From positions 1 to 7,369 of the forward strand of contig CAIMNF010000191.1 of assembly GCA_903842755.1 (NCBI GenBank): a stretch of 7,369 nt of DNA, written 5' to 3'. Positions 5,380-7,369 of the stretch are shown here, in pieces. The notes below the pieces were generated by a model. The model was not told the DNA's origin and did no database searches. It saw only the letters and a list, made by a program, of their open reading frames with translations. The translations under genes were made by a program, and so were the position numbers. Numbering within the stretch: position 1 is the stretch's first letter; every line of letters begins with the position of its first letter. This DNA is from Oligoflexia bacterium. GTDB taxonomy: Bacteria; Bdellovibrionota; UBA1018; CAIMNF01.

Positions 5380-6087
5380 CTAAAAAACAAATTTCAGCCC
5401 ACCGTCATACCCCAAATACCCCATCGACGTAGAGCCAACGATATACGTGACCGGAATATGCGCCACGAAACGGAACTGATCCGAAATTAAAAACTCAAGC
5501 CCAGGCTCAACCTGCGCAGAAAAATAAGCATTCACATGCCATGAAGCCGACGCCTGCGTATTCAACCAACCGAACGCCATGCCAACACCGACGTTCGTCA
5601 CTGAATGAATCCACTCGACTCCCGTTTGGCCTTCCACTCCACACTTCAACAAGACGGGCATTAATTGAAAACTTGCGGTGTTATCGCCTGGAACAGTGAA
5701 ATTTTGAAACCCAACAAACAAACCCGTTTTGAACTGGCGAAGCAAATTCAGTTGAACTGCCACATGGAACCCGTAACTAGGAAACAATTCTTGCGACATT
5801 AACCCGAGAAGCATCGGGTATTGTCCCCCAACTTCCACCGCCCCCAAGTAAGAGGACCAGTCCTGTTCTGCTTTGGCACTTTTTCTTTTGTCCGAATTTT
5901 CAGTGCCCACTTCGACCTCATTGACCGGATAGCTGACGCCGTTCGAACCCTTTTTGGTTTGCTGTCCGGTTCCATCGAGTGGAAGAGTGGTCGTTTGATC
6001 CGCTGCTAAAGTTGGCTTTGCCCAACTTTGTAAAATCACCACAAGCAAAATCACCAGGATCCGAGGTCCAAATGAATTAATCTGCAT
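5380..6087 (-). CDS. Predicted outer-membrane beta-barrel protein
   Basis: A 235-residue protein I cannot assign to a named family. A signal peptide is clear: hydrophobic residues 10-22, then KPTLAA with likely cleavage after Ala28 or Ala29. A hydrophilic, Gly/Lys/Glu-rich stretch (~30-75) follows. The rest alternates polar and hydrophobic residues in probable strands near 80-90, 107-116, 121-130, 138-149, 164-174, 181-198, 204-216 and 225-235, and ends in KFVF with a C-terminal Phe, the usual mark of BAM-inserted barrels. About eight strands would suit a small OmpA/OmpX-sized barrel. Cys149 is the only cysteine in the mature part. It is the first gene of the operon, directly before the lipoprotein. 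The upstream gap to the divergent rluA-family gene is only 60 bases, where no strong promoter for this strand is visible. Confidence 0.75.
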   Translation of the reverse strand: MQINSFGPRILVILLVVILQSWAKPTLAADQTTTLPLDGTGQQTKKGSNGVSYPVNEVEVGTENSDKRKSAKAEQDWSSYLGAVEVGGQYPMLLGLMSQELFPSYGFHVAVQLNLLRQFKTGLFVGFQNFTVPGDNTASFQLMPVLLKCGVEGQTGVEWIHSVTNVGVGMAFGWLNTQASASWHVNAYFSAQVEPGLEFLISDQFRFVAHIPVTYIVGSTSMGYLGYDGGLKFVF

Positions 6088-6132
6088 ATACTCTTAGGTT
6101 AATGAATTTAGTAAAACAATCAACAAAAGAAA

Positions 6133-6141
6133 TGCTATTCT
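6133..6141 (+). promoter_or_regulatory. Candidate extended -10 promoter for the RluA-family gene
   Basis: TGCTATTCT combines a TG dinucleotide with TATTCT (four of six matches to TATAAT). AAAACA at 6113-6118 is a poor -35. The box ends 6 bases before the ATG at 6148, so transcription would begin at or next to the start codon. No Shine-Dalgarno sequence precedes that ATG. Visual match only. Confidence 0.35.
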
Positions 6142-6147
6142 CCGCAC

Positions 6148-6858
6148 ATGACATCCCTTCGAATCCTTTTTGAAGATTCTTCGATCATTGCCATCAGCAA
6201 GCCTGCAGGGATCCCCTCGCATACGCTTTCCGATCCGGAACAAATCACGGTCGAGTCCTTGCTGAAAAAGGAAAGACCGGAGCTCGGGGAACTTTCAATC
6301 CTTCACCGGCTGGACCGCGGAACCACTGGAATTCTGCTTTTTGCAAAAACCAAAATCGTTTTTGATCAAATCAGGCTTTTGTTTCAGCAAAAAAAGATCA
6401 CAAAACTTTATAAAGCCTGGTCCAAAATTCGCGCTGGAAAACTACCGCCAGAATTCAAAACACTTCCTTTTACGATTCAATACCCACTCGCGCACCATCC
6501 CAAAAACAAAAAAAAGATGGTGGTTATTTTGCCGCATCAAAAACAATCCTTTCGTGGAAAACCGCTTCCGGCGAAAACGATTATTCTGGAGATTCGTCAA
6601 TTTCCTGCCATCACCGAATTTAAGGTTCAAATTATTACCGGCGTGACCCATCAAATCCGCGTCCACTTAAATGCTTTTGGATTTCCACTGGTGGGAGATG
6701 GCCTTTACTTGCCCAAGGAGTACACAACGGATTGCCTCACCGAAACAAAGCAGGAGCCCGAACTCGGGCTCCATGCTTCGGAAATTAGTTTTGATTTAGA
6801 CCAGGTCCATTACCATATCGTGGATAATACCCGAAAAACGCCTACGAGCACCCCATAG
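6148..6858 (+). CDS. RluA-family pseudouridine synthase without S4 domain
   Basis: Predicted to isomerise uridine to pseudouridine in rRNA or tRNA. The 236-residue protein starts directly with the catalytic domain (RILFEDSSIIAISKPAGIPSH, residues 5-25) and has no N-terminal S4 domain, as in RluA and TruC types. The signature HRLDRGTTGILLFAKT (53-68) holds the catalytic Asp56. GVTHQIRVHL (165-174) and PLVGDGLY (180-187) are the conserved C-terminal elements. A Lys-rich loop (HHPKNKKKM, 116-124) could help RNA contact. A poly-A run (6508-6515) encodes part of it. The C-terminal ~15 residues are Thr/Pro-rich and overlap the nrdJ 3' end by 17 bases. The target base cannot be read from sequence. 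The gene stands alone on this strand, divergent from the barrel operon. Confidence 0.88.
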   Translation: MTSLRILFEDSSIIAISKPAGIPSHTLSDPEQITVESLLKKERPELGELSILHRLDRGTTGILLFAKTKIVFDQIRLLFQQKKITKLYKAWSKIRAGKLPPEFKTLPFTIQYPLAHHPKNKKKMVVILPHQKQSFRGKPLPAKTIILEIRQFPAITEFKVQIITGVTHQIRVHLNAFGFPLVGDGLYLPKEYTTDCLTETKQEPELGLHASEISFDLDQVHYHIVDNTRKTPTSTP

Positions 6859-7369
6859 AATTCCCGCAATTTAAACAGCGATAGCAGGCGCCATTTCGAA
6901 CCGTCGTATGGCCGCAAGAGTCGCACGGAGGGGCATCTCCCATCATTTCTGCCAATTGTCCCGAGACAGGATCGGAAGCTTGAGTTCCCCCAGAATCGCC
7001 AAACGGCATGCTCAATTGATACTCCATTCCCGGCAAAGGAACGCCTCCCTTAATGGAGCCGGCGGGGTCTTTGGGATAAACTTCGGCGACTGCGCCCTTT
7101 TCTGCGGTAAGATCCACGGGCGGCTTGACTTGAAGAAAATCCGTACGTCCCAAATATTCCAAGCCCAACACTCTAAAAATATAATCCACGATGGAGGTGG
7201 CTAGTTTCACGTTCGGATGACCGGTCACCGGGCCACTCGGTTCAAAACGAGTGAACGTAAATTTATCAACAAACTCCTTCAGCGGAACTCCATATTGCAA
7301 TCCTAAACTAACGGCAATCGCAAAACAGTTCATCATTGAGCGATAAGCGGCGCCCTCTTTGTGCATATC
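6842..7369 (-). CDS. nrdJ: Vitamin B12-dependent ribonucleotide reductase, C-terminal part
   Basis: Only the last ~175 codons are in the window; the frame is open at the right edge, so the start and catalytic barrel lie beyond it. Class II reductases use adenosylcobalamin to make deoxyribonucleotides. The family is recognised from the conserved block PLKEFVDKFTFTRFEPSG, then GHPNVKLATSIVDYIFR and GLEYLGRTD. An acidic, Pro/Gly-rich linker follows. The tail carries a CxxC-x9-CxxCxxC cluster (CDSCGH, CYRCLNCG) and ends in GCS, the form seen in the long NrdJ proteins, thought to serve in metal binding or as the redox-active tail. The Met at 7366 is internal, not a start. Its stop is within the 3' end of the convergent RluA-family gene. 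Presence of an oxygen-independent reductase is compatible with aerobic or anaerobic life. Confidence 0.92.
   Translation of the reverse strand, partial: DMHKEGAAYRSMMNCFAIAVSLGLQYGVPLKEFVDKFTFTRFEPSGPVTGHPNVKLATSIVDYIFRVLGLEYLGRTDFLQVKPPVDLTAEKGAVAEVYPKDPAGSIKGGVPLPGMEYQLSMPFGDSGGTQASDPVSGQLAEMMGDAPPCDSCGHTTVRNGACYRCLNCGNSMGCS

Noticed and set aside
6508..6516. A AAA AAG slippery sequence in the RluA-family gene, in the correct frame for -1 shifting as in dnaX
   Set aside because: The -1 frame stops within about 35 codons, would drop the conserved C-terminal motif, and no clear downstream stem or upstream stimulator was seen. It is best explained by Lys codons.

Overview
The window reads as a gene-dense bacterial chromosome segment of moderate GC, with a short GC-rich stretch (about 69% by counting) at its left edge that does not match the rest. 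The remaining ~6,950 bases hold eleven genes, one cut by the right edge, with little intergenic DNA. Several features point to a diderm (Gram-negative) bacterium: a signal-peptide-bearing protein that ends in Phe like an outer-membrane barrel, a lipoprotein with a clear lipobox, FabI-type fatty acid synthesis, and a B12-dependent ribonucleotide reductase. The lineage cannot be fixed from sequence alone. A Bdellovibrionota-like or other former-deltaproteobacterial origin is a guess, not a call.

Layout, left to right. (1) 1 to ~400: foreign-looking GC-rich coding DNA with an open frame from the edge. Composition changes abruptly at about 394-425, close to the 3' end of the first ordinary gene. 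(2) 442-2656, minus strand: a compact operon transcribed ahpC-type peroxiredoxin, small Lys/Arg-rich protein, RluB/RsuA-family pseudouridine synthase, family 5 uracil-DNA glycosylase. The gaps are 22 and 14 bases, then an 8-base overlap. (3) 2736-3434, plus strand: a PAP2-family membrane phosphatase divergent from the peroxiredoxin, with a run of ten C in its N-terminal codons. (4) 3422-6087, minus strand: a second compact operon transcribed outer-membrane-barrel-like protein, degenerate LytM-like lipoprotein, fabI, cysE. Its last gene overlaps the PAP2 gene tail to tail. (5) 6148-6858, plus strand: an RluA-family pseudouridine synthase without an S4 domain, possibly translated from a leaderless mRNA. 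(6) 6842-7369, minus strand: the C-terminal part of the B12-dependent ribonucleotide reductase nrdJ, overlapping the RluA-family gene tail to tail.

How the genes fit together. The first operon joins peroxide detoxification, RNA modification and removal of deaminated bases, which suggests housekeeping or stress maintenance. The second joins envelope proteins with fatty-acid reduction and the first step of cysteine synthesis. The PAP2 phosphatase is also an envelope function. I see no CRISPR array, insertion sequence, tRNA, rRNA or recognised defence system. The least explained items are the GC-rich left end, the barrel and pseudo-LytM lipoprotein pair, the small basic protein, and the poly-C tract.
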